Positions 26,915 through 34,613 of a DNA stretch of 49,617 nt are shown here, one piece after another. Origin of the DNA: an uncultured Bacilli bacterium (GTDB lineage: Bacteria > Bacillota_I > Bacilli_A > RF39 > UBA660). Below the pieces are notes generated by a model, which was not told the origin of the DNA, ran no database searches, and worked only from the letters and a program-made list of their open reading frames with translations. Numbering within the stretch: position 1 is the first letter of the stretch; each line of letters opens with the position of its first letter. The stretch covers positions 1-49,617 of the forward strand of contig CALVRJ010000006.1 in the NCBI GenBank assembly GCA_944358545.1, read 5' to 3'. Position numbers and translations under genes: made by a program.

Positions 26915-28039
26915 ATGAATAAGAAGGATTATTACGAGGTCCTTGGTGTCAGTAAGGATGCCAGTGAAGCTGAGATAAAAAGTGCGTTTAGAAAGCTTGC
27001 TAAAAAATATCATCCGGATGTTTCTAAAGAACCTGATGCGGAAGAGAAGTTTAAGGAAATTCAAGAAGCTTATGCGGTTTTATCTGATGCGGATAAAAGA
27101 AGACAATATGATCAATTTGGTCATGCGGCATTTAGTGGTAACGGTGCTGGTGGAGCTTCTGGTTATGACTTTTCTGATTTTGATTTTTCCGATATATTTG
27201 GTGATATTTTCGGTAGTTCTTTCGGCGGCGGTTTTTCTGGATTTTCAGGATTTGGAGGTTCCAGAGGAAACAGAGCTCGAAAGGGACAAGATACGGTTGT
27301 CAGGATTAAACTTAGTTTTGATGAAGCAGTATTTGGGTGCAGGAAGACAATTAATTTAACTTTGAACGAAAAGTGTTCTGCTTGTGATGGCGAAGGAGGA
27401 AGCGGTGTTACTACTTGTGATAAGTGTCACGGTAGCGGAACAATGACAGCTAATCAATCAACTTTATTTGGAACTTTTATGACAAGGACAACTTGTGATA
27501 AGTGTCAAGGAAGTGGAAAAACTTATAAGAATGTTTGTTCAAGGTGCAAGGGAACAGGAAGAGTCCGCGAGAACAAAGATATCGAAGTTAATATTCCGGC
27601 TGGTGTCGATACCGGTAATCAATTACGTATTTCTGGTAAGGGTGAAGCTGGAGTTAACGGCGGACCTAATGGCGATATTTATTTAGAGTTTACAGTGGCT
27701 TCTCATCCTTTATTTGAACGTGACGGCAGTGATGTATACTTAGATTTACCAATTACAATTACAGAAGCGGCTTTGGGTGTTAAGAAAGATGTTCCGACTT
27801 TAGATGGAGCTGTTAAACTTAATATTCCAGCTGGTAGTCAATCAGGTGATAAACTTAGAATTAAGGGTAAGGGTATTGCTGATGTTAATTCTGGAAGAAA
27901 AGGAGACATTTATGTCGTGTTAAATGTTGTCGTTCCAAGAAAACTTTCTAGAGAGCAAAAGAAATTATTTGAAAAACTTGTCGATAGTGGTTTAGATGAG
28001 GCTCCAGAATTTGAAAAAATAAAGAAATATATGAAATAG
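26915..28039 (+). CDS. dnaJ: Chaperone DnaJ (Hsp40)
   Basis: A full type I DnaJ of 374 residues. The J domain (1-70) has KKYHPDV with the HPD that stimulates DnaK. The Gly/Phe-rich stretch runs from about 75 to 125. Four CxxCxGxG motifs form the zinc fingers ([32 protein letters not shown]). Two C-terminal substrate-binding domains follow ([19 protein letters not shown] and [19 protein letters not shown]). It lies eight bases after pepF, with an AGGTGATTTT ribosome-binding region, and ends the heat-shock cluster. Confidence 0.98.
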   Translation: MNKKDYYEVLGVSKDASEAEIKSAFRKLAKKYHPDVSKEPDAEEKFKEIQEAYAVLSDADKRRQYDQFGHAAFSGNGAGGASGYDFSDFDFSDIFGDIFGSSFGGGFSGFSGFGGSRGNRARKGQDTVVRIKLSFDEAVFGCRKTINLTLNEKCSACDGEGGSGVTTCDKCHGSGTMTANQSTLFGTFMTRTTCDKCQGSGKTYKNVCSRCKGTGRVRENKDIEVNIPAGVDTGNQLRISGKGEAGVNGGPNGDIYLEFTVASHPLFERDGSDVYLDLPITITEAALGVKKDVPTLDGAVKLNIPAGSQSGDKLRIKGKGIADVNSGRKGDIYVVLNVVVPRKLSREQKKLFEKLVDSGLDEAPEFEKIKKYMK

Positions 28040-28055
28040 CTTAGGCTATTTTTTT
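28034..28055 (+). terminator. Terminator of the heat-shock cluster
   Basis: AAATAGC (28034-28040) pairs with GCTATTT (28045-28051) around TTAG, followed by T5. The stop codon lies in the stem. Confidence 0.88.
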
Positions 28056-28138
28056 GCTTGCGAAAATTGTGATTTAGAAAAATTATTAAAATCAGCTATT
28101 ATTTAATTTAAATGAAAAATTTTTTTCTACTTGATTTA

Positions 28139-28174
28139 GTGTAAATTTGACAAATATTTGTTTTTTTATATAAT
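28139..28174 (+). promoter_or_regulatory. Promoter of the first FSDG-repeat gene, copy 1 of a duplicated element
   Basis: TTGACA (28147-28152), 16 bases, TATAAT (28169-28174). The 20-mer GTGTAAATTTGACAAATATT at 28139-28158 is identical to that at 28890-28909. The preceding interval 28056-28138 is AT-rich and I see nothing else in it. Confidence 0.85.
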
Positions 28175-28202
28175 ATTTGGTGCTTAAGAGAGGAGTTTTT
28201 TT

Positions 28203-28889
28203 ATGTCTTGTTTTAATCAAAAGTTAAATGAAGTTTATAATTTTTTAAAAAGTGGTAGAAGAATTTCTGATAGAACTTTATTTAGTGATGGAACTAATGT
28301 ACAACTTTTTTTGATTAGCTATAGGGAGATAATACATAATAAAGCTGAGACGGGAGATAAAAAAGCCTTTTTTGTTGATATGTATAATAACGATAAGAAA
28401 CAATTTTATTTTAATTTTAAATTAAATGAAGCTTATTTATATATAAAAAGTTTTAATTTTCCTATGCCTTCTGATAATATTTTATTTAGTGATTTAACTA
28501 ATATGGGTTTGTGGTTACAAAATAATAAGAGTAAGCTAAAAGAAATGGCTTTAAAAGGTAATGAGGAAGCTGCATTTGTAACCCAAAGCTATGATAACAA
28601 AAATAAACTTAGTCAAACAGATTCGTTTTTAGAAAGTGAATTTTTAAAAGAATTAGATAGGCAAAAAAAGGTAAAGCAGGAAATTTTAACAAAATTAAAA
28701 GATATTAATAATTTAGAGGATGAATATTTAAAATATGATGATAAGATGAAAAGAATTATAGAGAGTATTCAAGATAAAAAATTAAAAATGAAGTTAGAGC
28801 GAAAAAGGATGAAAATGGTAATTATAAGTGTTAATTTATTCGAACGAACTCTGACGAAATTTAATAAAATATTTGTTAAGAGGCAATAA
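28203..28889 (+). CDS. FSDG-repeat protein A (two repeats plus coiled coil)
   Basis: I do not recognise a named family. The 228-residue protein carries two copies of a 60-75-residue unit: a helix like FNQKLNEVYNFLKSG, a variable turn, the motif [LF]FSDGTNV followed by an aromatic/hydrophobic residue, and a second helix ending in xxKxK[IL]. The second copy has LFSDLTNMGLWLQNNKSKL. The C-terminal 90 residues are a Lys/Glu-rich coiled coil and basic tail. There is no signal peptide or membrane segment. It is the first of four neighbouring genes with the same repeat and has its own promoter and an AGAGGAG ribosome-binding site. The pattern is reminiscent of helicase-associated (HA) repeats; nucleic-acid binding is inference. 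Confidence 0.7.
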   Translation: MSCFNQKLNEVYNFLKSGRRISDRTLFSDGTNVQLFLISYREIIHNKAETGDKKAFFVDMYNNDKKQFYFNFKLNEAYLYIKSFNFPMPSDNILFSDLTNMGLWLQNNKSKLKEMALKGNEEAAFVTQSYDNKNKLSQTDSFLESEFLKELDRQKKVKQEILTKLKDINNLEDEYLKYDDKMKRIIESIQDKKLKMKLERKRMKMVIISVNLFERTLTKFNKIFVKRQ

Positions 28890-28925
28890 GTGTAAATTTG
28901 ACAAATATTAATTTTTAAGTATAAT
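28890..28925 (+). promoter_or_regulatory. Promoter of the second FSDG-repeat gene, copy 2 of the duplicated element
   Basis: TTGACA (28898-28903), 16 bases, TATAAT (28920-28925). The 20 bases 28890-28909 are identical to 28139-28158, and the spacer is the same length. It begins directly after the stop codon of repeat protein A. Confidence 0.85.
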
Positions 28926-29003
28926 AACGTTTGTTAAAAATGGTTCAATCCTTATTTATAAAGAGGTTTATGGATTTTGATTAGTTTTACTTGGTGATAA
29001 AAA

Positions 29004-29876
29004 ATGTTTAAAATTGAAGATAGAATAAAGGAACTTAATGATAATATTGTTTTAACGGCTTATGAACTAGTTATACCTGTTTACTTTAGTGATGGGTTTG
29101 CTGTTAAAGAGTGGTTTAGTCGTACTAAAGCAAGACTTATTAAACGAGATGATAATTCATCACGGTTTGTTTATTTTGTTTTAAATAACCGAAGAAAAAT
29201 AGCTTTTGAGCTAAAAAAACAAGAAATGTTAAGGTTTGTTTTATATGGAAAATTTCCGACTTCAAACGATAAAAAAGCAAGGTTTTATGATGGTTCTTTA
29301 ATGGGAAATTGGTTTCGTAAAAATAGGGATAAATTAATAGAATTGTCTATAAAAGGAGATGAGGAGGCATCGTTATTACTTAAAATATATAACAAGCCAA
29401 AGAGGAAAAGTATAAAGTATCGAAAGTACTTGACGTTTGATGAGAAGGTTTTAGAACTATATAAGCTTTTAATTGCAAATGATGATGTTTTTGATCGTAA
29501 AAGTAAATATAAGTTTAGTGATGGTGTCGATGTTAAATTTTGGGTAAGTAAAGTTAAAGATAAACTTTTAGCGTTAAATACATCAGAATCTAAATACATT
29601 TTAGAGAGAATTCCCCATTTTCTCAGTTTTGAAAACAAGCTTAAGGAGTTTTTAATTTATATAAGCGAAAATAGGAAATTTCCTAGCACCGAAGATTTTA
29701 GTGATGGTGTGCGAATGAATAATTGGTTTTACAATAATCGTGAGAGAATTTATTTACTTAGTGAAAATGATGAGGTGGCAAGACTTATTGTTGATGTAAT
29801 TTTAAGTTTTAAGCCAAATTATTTTGCTTATTTAGATGATAAAGATAAAGGAGGAGTTAAATATGGCAATAAATAA
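29004..29876 (+). CDS. FSDG-repeat protein B (four repeats)
   Basis: A 290-residue protein consisting almost entirely of four copies of the cluster repeat. Their central motifs are YFSDGFAVKEWFSRTKARL, RFYDGSLMGNWFRKNRDKL, KFSDGVDVKFWVSKVKDKL and DFSDGVRMNNWFYNNRERI. Each is preceded by an amphipathic helix of the FxxKLxEFLxYI type and followed by a short hydrophobic helix. The regularity suggests a solenoid or bead-on-string binding protein. There is no export signal. The start at 29004 follows GGTGAT. It overlaps the beginning of gene C by 14 bases, so B, C and D are probably translated from one mRNA. Confidence 0.72.
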   Translation: MFKIEDRIKELNDNIVLTAYELVIPVYFSDGFAVKEWFSRTKARLIKRDDNSSRFVYFVLNNRRKIAFELKKQEMLRFVLYGKFPTSNDKKARFYDGSLMGNWFRKNRDKLIELSIKGDEEASLLLKIYNKPKRKSIKYRKYLTFDEKVLELYKLLIANDDVFDRKSKYKFSDGVDVKFWVSKVKDKLLALNTSESKYILERIPHFLSFENKLKEFLIYISENRKFPSTEDFSDGVRMNNWFYNNRERIYLLSENDEVARLIVDVILSFKPNYFAYLDDKDKGGVKYGNK

Positions 29877-31575
29877 TGAAAAAATACAGGATTTAGTTAT
29901 GTTTGTTTTAACAAGTAATAGATTACCAAAAGATGGTGATTTGTTTATGGATGGTAGTTCAATGAAGGATTTTTTGGAAAAAAATTTAGAGGCCATTTAT
30001 AAGAATGAAGGTAATGATGGTGAGATTAATCTTTTAATTAGTCTTATTGAAAATATTGATAGTGAATTTTTTTCTTTAGGTTATAGAGAGGAAAAAGATA
30101 TATATGATGATAATTTTCGTAATATGATTAGTTCTTTTGAAAAAAGTTATCAGGACAAAAATGTTAATAATCATAGAAGACCTATAGTGGTTAAGGAACG
30201 TAAAAAAGAGGTTCATAAGTTAAATTTCTTTGATTTTGTTCGTGAGTTAACATCATATATTGAACATCATAATGAACTTCCAGGAACAAATAAATTTTTT
30301 AGTGATGGTAAGACTTCTATGAAATATTTTTTGGTAAAAAATAAAGAAAAAATATATTTAAATAAAAAAGATCGCAAGGATTTGGATTTGTTAAAGAAAA
30401 CAATTCAAAATGTTTCTCCTGACTTTTTTAGTGATGTTGAAATTTCTGATGATATTATGGAAGATACTTCTCCTATTATTCAAGAGAAGGCTAGTCCTAA
30501 AAAAATTGTAAAGGTTAGTACTTTTGATTTGCGATTACAAGAACTTTATTATGATATTATTGATTCAGAAAAATTTGGATATAATTGTTCTATAAGATTT
30601 AGTGATGGCGCAAAAAAGAAAGAATGGGTTTTGGAAAGTCAATCTAAACTTATGGAAATTAACAATGCGATGTCTAATAAGGTTTTGAATTATTATTTTA
30701 AAAATACGGATAGTTTTTCTGAAGTTGTCCAAGAGGTTTGTGATTATCTTGATAAGAATAATTATAAGTTTCCGTTTGAAGATATGAGTTTAAATTCAGG
30801 TGGGCTTTTTTCCGAATGGTTTAAATCTAATAGAAATAAAATAGATAATTATGTAAGGTATAATGATAGTAGAGTTAAACTTATTTTGGGGTGCTACTAC
30901 GCTAGTCTTAAGTCTAATTTTGAAGATATGATTAGTGAAGTGTTTTCTTCGATTAATAACGGCACTTTAGATAAAGAATTAATTAAATGGGTAAATGATA
31001 ATGGGGATGCAATAATACTTAGACAAAAGTTCGATGATAGACTGGTTTTGATTACCCACAAATTACTTACTAACTATATAACGTTTGATCAAGGAATTAA
31101 AGAAGTTACCGCGCTTTTTAATAAGTATAGTTTTGCCGAAATGAAAGAAAAGAATATTAGGCTTAGTAATGGAACACTTGTGAAAACGTGGATTAGTAAG
31201 AGAAAACGTGATATTACTTGTAAACGTTTTTCTGATGATGTTTGTGATGTTTACTGTAATATAAAATATGGTGATGGTGATGATATATTTAAAAAAGAAT
31301 GTTTTCTAAATTATGAGGATAAATTATATGAAGCTTTTGTTATTTTAAAATCTTTGAATAAAGTTCCGAGAAGAGGCGATAATGTTAGATTTAGCGATGG
31401 GACAAAGGTGGGAAACTTTTTGGATTTTTCTAAGTCAAAGATTTATGAGAGTGATAATTTAATGGCTCAGGCTCTTGCTGCAAGAATTTTGGAAATGGAG
31501 CTACATTATTATGATGAGACTATAATAGGAATTGAAAAAAGAATGCGTAGAAAGGCTTTAAGAAAGGTTAAATAA
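29863..31575 (+). CDS. FSDG-repeat protein C (about seven repeats)
   Basis: The largest member, 570 residues, starting at ATG 29863 after AAGGAGGAG inside the end of gene B. I count about seven repeats. Clear ones are centred on LFMDGSSMKDFL, FFSDGKTSMKYFL, RFSDGAKKKEWVL, a degenerate GGLFSEWFKSNRNKI, RLSNGTLVKTWI and RFSDGTKVGNFL; one more (about residues 350-400) keeps the helices but lost the motif. A charged linker (about 80-115) separates repeats one and two. No enzyme motif, signal peptide or membrane helix is visible. Different degrees of decay between repeats imply old duplication. The stop overlaps the ATG of gene D by one base. Confidence 0.72.
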   Translation: MAINNEKIQDLVMFVLTSNRLPKDGDLFMDGSSMKDFLEKNLEAIYKNEGNDGEINLLISLIENIDSEFFSLGYREEKDIYDDNFRNMISSFEKSYQDKNVNNHRRPIVVKERKKEVHKLNFFDFVRELTSYIEHHNELPGTNKFFSDGKTSMKYFLVKNKEKIYLNKKDRKDLDLLKKTIQNVSPDFFSDVEISDDIMEDTSPIIQEKASPKKIVKVSTFDLRLQELYYDIIDSEKFGYNCSIRFSDGAKKKEWVLESQSKLMEINNAMSNKVLNYYFKNTDSFSEVVQEVCDYLDKNNYKFPFEDMSLNSGGLFSEWFKSNRNKIDNYVRYNDSRVKLILGCYYASLKSNFEDMISEVFSSINNGTLDKELIKWVNDNGDAIILRQKFDDRLVLITHKLLTNYITFDQGIKEVTALFNKYSFAEMKEKNIRLSNGTLVKTWISKRKRDITCKRFSDDVCDVYCNIKYGDGDDIFKKECFLNYEDKLYEAFVILKSLNKVPRRGDNVRFSDGTKVGNFLDFSKSKIYESDNLMAQALAARILEMELHYYDETIIGIEKRMRRKALRKVK

Positions 31576-32294
31576 TGAAGGGACTATCATTTGATAAGGC
31601 TTTAGATGAAGTTTTTGAATGTATTAAATTGAATGGCAGGATAACTAGAAATTATGATTATAGTCTTAGTAATGGTGTTAGTATGCATAGGTTTCTTGTT
31701 TATAACAAAGATAAATTGTATAATAGGACTGATGAAAAAGCTTTATTTATTGTAAAGGTTCAGTGGGAAAGCAATCTTAGTTTTGAAGATAAACTTTTTC
31801 AGGCTTATGTATTTATAACTAGTTATGGAAATATTTATAGGTCATTAGATTTACATTTTAGTGATGGGTCAAATGTTTATGAGTGGCTTAGAAATAATTT
31901 TGACAAGATTGACGAGATGACTGATGATAAGGCAGTAAAAATATGTGAAAATCTCGGCTGGAAAATGGAAGAAAATGAAGTTTTTCTACTTAAATTATAT
32001 GAAATATATTTGTTTTTAGCTAAAGGGGCTTTGCTTACGGCAAAGAGAGATATAAATTTTACAGTTGATGATAGTTCATTATTTAATTGGTTTAGGTATA
32101 AAAAAAGAGAGGTTTATGAGCTTAGTTTTACAAACGATTTAGCTAAAGCTGTTGTTTGTGAACTTGAGAAGATTAAGCCAAATTATTTTACTAAGGTAAA
32201 AAAAGAAATATTAGAAGATAATGGTTTACCGATAGATAGTGATTACGATAGACTAGATAAGGTTATGAAACAAAAAGTACTAAAAAAACGTTAG
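31575..32294 (+). CDS. FSDG-repeat protein D (three repeats)
   Basis: A 239-residue protein with three repeats: SLSNGVSMHRFLVYNKDKL, HFSDGSNVYEWLRNNFDKI and the diverged FTVDDSSLFNWFRYKKREV. The third ends with IKPNYFTKVKKEI, and gene B ends with a closely similar KPNYFAY. This supports common descent of whole genes and not only of repeats. A short basic tail closes it. The start overlaps the stop of gene C (TAATG), so translation is coupled. It ends the FSDG unit and a strong terminator follows. Function is unknown. Confidence 0.72.
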   Translation: MKGLSFDKALDEVFECIKLNGRITRNYDYSLSNGVSMHRFLVYNKDKLYNRTDEKALFIVKVQWESNLSFEDKLFQAYVFITSYGNIYRSLDLHFSDGSNVYEWLRNNFDKIDEMTDDKAVKICENLGWKMEENEVFLLKLYEIYLFLAKGALLTAKRDINFTVDDSSLFNWFRYKKREVYELSFTNDLAKAVVCELEKIKPNYFTKVKKEILEDNGLPIDSDYDRLDKVMKQKVLKKR

Positions 32295-32312
32295 TTTATT
32301 TAGTACTTTTTT
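32272..32312. terminator. Bidirectional terminator after the FSDG cluster
   Basis: AAAAAGTACTAAA (32272-32284) pairs with TTTAGTACTTTTT (32299-32311), with T-runs on both strands. It serves gene D and the reverse-strand XRE gene that ends at 32296. Confidence 0.85.
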
Positions 32313-32583
32313 GATTATATTGTCTATTTTTCATTTTGTTTATAATATTTTTATCTCTTTCGGTATTTTGAAATAACATATAGGCTTCGATTTTTAAAGC
32401 TTTAGCAAGGGTTTCTATTTTTAAAATGGTTGGACAATGAAGGCCTCTTTCAATATCCGTTAAATATCTGGGACTTAAATTACACATTTCGGCTAGTTTT
32501 TCTTGCGATAGGCTATTTTTATAACGGTAATATTTGATATTGAAAACAAGTAAGTCTTTTAAATTGTTAAATGTTAGTTTTAT
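32296..32583 (-). CDS. XRE-family regulator with apparent ATA start
   Basis: A normal ATG exists only at 32487, which would cut the helix-turn-helix in half. Reading upstream in frame gives NIKYYRYKNSLSQEKLAEMC, joining the LSPRYLTDIERG part into a complete Cro/CI domain of about 95 residues. The open frame reaches ATA at 32583-32581, five bases after a perfect AAGGAGG ribosome-binding site. There is no ATG, GTG or TTG between. I therefore place the start at ATA, while noting it may be inefficient. The gene is divergent from the surface-protein gene at 32702, and two 13-bp direct repeats between them overlap its promoter. Control of itself and its neighbour is likely. Confidence 0.8.
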   Translation of the reverse strand: MKLTFNNLKDLLVFNIKYYRYKNSLSQEKLAEMCNLSPRYLTDIERGLHCPTILKIETLAKALKIEAYMLFQNTERDKNIINKMKNRQYNQKSTK

Positions 32584-32609
32584 GCTAACCTCCTTTTGTA
32601 AAGTATGAT

Positions 32610-32649
32610 ATTATTTACTGCATTTTATTAACATGAATTATTTACTGCA
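32610..32649. promoter_or_regulatory. Direct-repeat operator between divergent genes
   Basis: ATTATTTACTGCA occurs at 32610-32622 and again at 32637-32649, 27 bases apart start to start. Both copies touch the reverse-strand promoter elements, and the second lies just upstream of the forward -10. This is the expected geometry for the XRE regulator to control both genes. Confidence 0.6.
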
Positions 32650-32650
32650 A
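32622..32650 (-). promoter_or_regulatory. Promoter of the XRE gene
   Basis: On the minus strand TTGCAG (32650-32645), 17 bases, TAAAAT (32627-32622). The hexamers overlap the ends of the two direct repeats. Confidence 0.7.
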
Positions 32651-32663
32651 GCGTTTTTTTTTT

Positions 32664-32672
32664 TGTTATAAT
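32664..32672 (+). promoter_or_regulatory. Extended -10 promoter of the beta-helix surface-protein gene
   Basis: TGT TATAAT (32664-32672) after a run of T. No good -35 is present, which may mean dependence on an activator bound at the direct repeats. Confidence 0.6.
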
Positions 32673-32701
32673 CTATTATAGGATAGAAGGAAGAATTGAT
32701 T

Positions 32702-34498
32702 ATGAAGAAAATATTAATTATAAGTTTATTTGTTTTAGCTATGATTATACCTAACATCAATGTAAAAGCAGTAGATGTTTCAAATGAAGAAGAACTAAGA
32801 AATGCAATAGAACAAGGTGGAGATATTACTTTAACTAAAGATATAGAAGTTAAAGAGCCATTAGTTATAGATAAAGATGTAAATATAAGTGGCAGGAGAA
32901 TTATGATGCAAGGTGATAATACTCTTATGACTATAAACAGTGGGAATGTAATATTATCAGACGTTGTTTTAGGTGCTGGATTAAATAGTGATTTATCTAA
33001 TTTTATTAAAAATCAAGGAACAGCTGTAGTAGTAAATGAGGGCACTGTAAATTTTGAAAATACCAGTGTAAGTGCTGGAAAAGTTGGAATTGAAATCAAC
33101 GGAGGAACTGTTACAGGAAATCCAAGAATAAGTGCTGGTGAATTAAACTTTGACGAAACAAATTACACTATAAATATAAGTGGTGGAAAAGGAGTAGCGG
33201 TTAATGGAGGGACAGTTAATTTCGCCGCCGGTTCTGAAATACAAGCAGGAAATGTTGGCATTTCAATAAAAAAAGATTCGATTGTTAATTTTCCGGAAAG
33301 TACAAGTTATAATCCTACACATATTTATTCCAGCAAAATTGGTTTAGAACTAGATGGTGGCACCTTTTCTGGTTATTTTACAATAATTGCTGGATGGGAT
33401 TTATTAAACTATAGTGATGTTGATCATTGGAACTCACCTATAGGTGTTACAAAAGGTCAAGGAACAGCAATTGTCATAAACAGTGGTAATTATTCACTTG
33501 GAGATTTGAATATGACATTTTATACTGGAGATATAGGAATCGAAGTAAACGGTGGGACTGTAACTAGTATTCCAATAATATACGCAGGCGTTAAAAATGA
33601 GAATGGTACATATTCAGGCGGCCGTGGTTTAGTAATAAACGGTGGTAAAGTAGAATTAAATTATGATGGAAATTATTGGTATGATAATAGCAATCATAGA
33701 AATCCAGTATCTATAATTAATTCTGGCGGAAACGCCATTGAGGTAAGCAATGATGGAATTTTAAATATTAGCAGTTTTGATGCAGGATATTATAAAATAA
33801 ATAGTTATGAAGGAAATTCTATTGAAGTAAAAGATGGTGGAACTACAAACATTTCTGAAATATCATTATTTGGCTCTAAAAATGCGATATATTTAAATGG
33901 TGGAACTGTTAACTTAAATGGACGTATTGGATTGGGCTCAAGTACTGAAGGAAAAGGAATATATATAAATAAAGGTGCTAATACAAAAATAGATGGAGAT
34001 GTCCTTAATTTAGGTAAAGATTTTGTATTTAGTTACGAAGAAGGAACTACACCAAACTTTAGTATTTATGTAAATCATGATATACAAGAACTTAAAGTAA
34101 CTGATGAAAAGAATTTTATGGAACTTCTTGATAACAAATTAAGTTTAGGCTTTTGCAGTAAAAGCTTTTCTCTTGCTGGACCAAATTCTCAATCAGAAGA
34201 AGAAAGAAAAGCTACATGTTCAGCTTTAGGAAATGGTGCAAATTACGATGGACCTATATATTCTAATGAACTTGGTAAATGTACAACTGTATATATAAAT
34301 GGTGTGAAACAAAATGAACCAGATGCTTCATGTACTCCAGTTGCCGAGGATGAAAATACTGAAAATAATCAAGGACCTCAAATTGTTGAAGTCCCATCAA
34401 CATCAGCTTATGGAAGTATTATAATTATTGTACTTGGAATAATATGTGTAATTGTCTCAGTATTTGTTATGAGAAGAGTAACTAAAAAAACAAATTAA
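32702..34498 (+). CDS. Beta-helix-like surface protein with C-terminal membrane anchor
   Basis: An exported protein of about 598 residues. A Lys-Lys N-terminus, hydrophobic core and VKAVD form a signal peptide (about 1-24, cleavage probably after KA). Residues 30-450 consist of short repeated strands with NGGTV, GIEINGGTV, GxAVVVNEG and GxxNISG motifs, the pattern of right-handed beta-helix (pectate-lyase-like) adhesins. A region with two or three Cys follows. The end has PSTSAYGS, a hydrophobic helix (IIIIVLGIICVIVSVFV) and the basic tail MRRVTKK. That three-part end resembles a sorting signal but is not LPxTG. Probably a surface adhesin or glycan-interacting protein, controlled by the divergent XRE regulator. 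TTG 32696 is an alternative start. Confidence 0.78.
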   Translation: MKKILIISLFVLAMIIPNINVKAVDVSNEEELRNAIEQGGDITLTKDIEVKEPLVIDKDVNISGRRIMMQGDNTLMTINSGNVILSDVVLGAGLNSDLSNFIKNQGTAVVVNEGTVNFENTSVSAGKVGIEINGGTVTGNPRISAGELNFDETNYTINISGGKGVAVNGGTVNFAAGSEIQAGNVGISIKKDSIVNFPESTSYNPTHIYSSKIGLELDGGTFSGYFTIIAGWDLLNYSDVDHWNSPIGVTKGQGTAIVINSGNYSLGDLNMTFYTGDIGIEVNGGTVTSIPIIYAGVKNENGTYSGGRGLVINGGKVELNYDGNYWYDNSNHRNPVSIINSGGNAIEVSNDGILNISSFDAGYYKINSYEGNSIEVKDGGTTNISEISLFGSKNAIYLNGGTVNLNGRIGLGSSTEGKGIYINKGANTKIDGDVLNLGKDFVFSYEEGTTPNFSIYVNHDIQELKVTDEKNFMELLDNKLSLGFCSKSFSLAGPNSQSEEERKATCSALGNGANYDGPIYSNELGKCTTVYINGVKQNEPDASCTPVAEDENTENNQGPQIVEVPSTSAYGSIIIIVLGIICVIVSVFVMRRVTKKTN

Positions 34499-34520
34499 CT
34501 ATGATTTTCATAGTTTTTTT
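34497..34520 (+). terminator. Terminator of the surface-protein gene
   Basis: AACTATGA (34497-34504) and TCATAGTT (34508-34515) with a TTT loop, followed by T5. Confidence 0.88.
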
Positions 34521-34613
34521 AACATTTTTAAAGAAAATTTTAAAATAAAAAAGGAAATAAGAAATAAATATCGTATATATATCTATGAAGGGGCCAGAAA
34601 GGAGAAATGTAAT

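Noticed and set aside
28056..28138. Small RNA between dnaJ and the FSDG cluster
   Set aside because: Plain AT-rich sequence without a promoter or hairpin of its own before the FSDG promoter.
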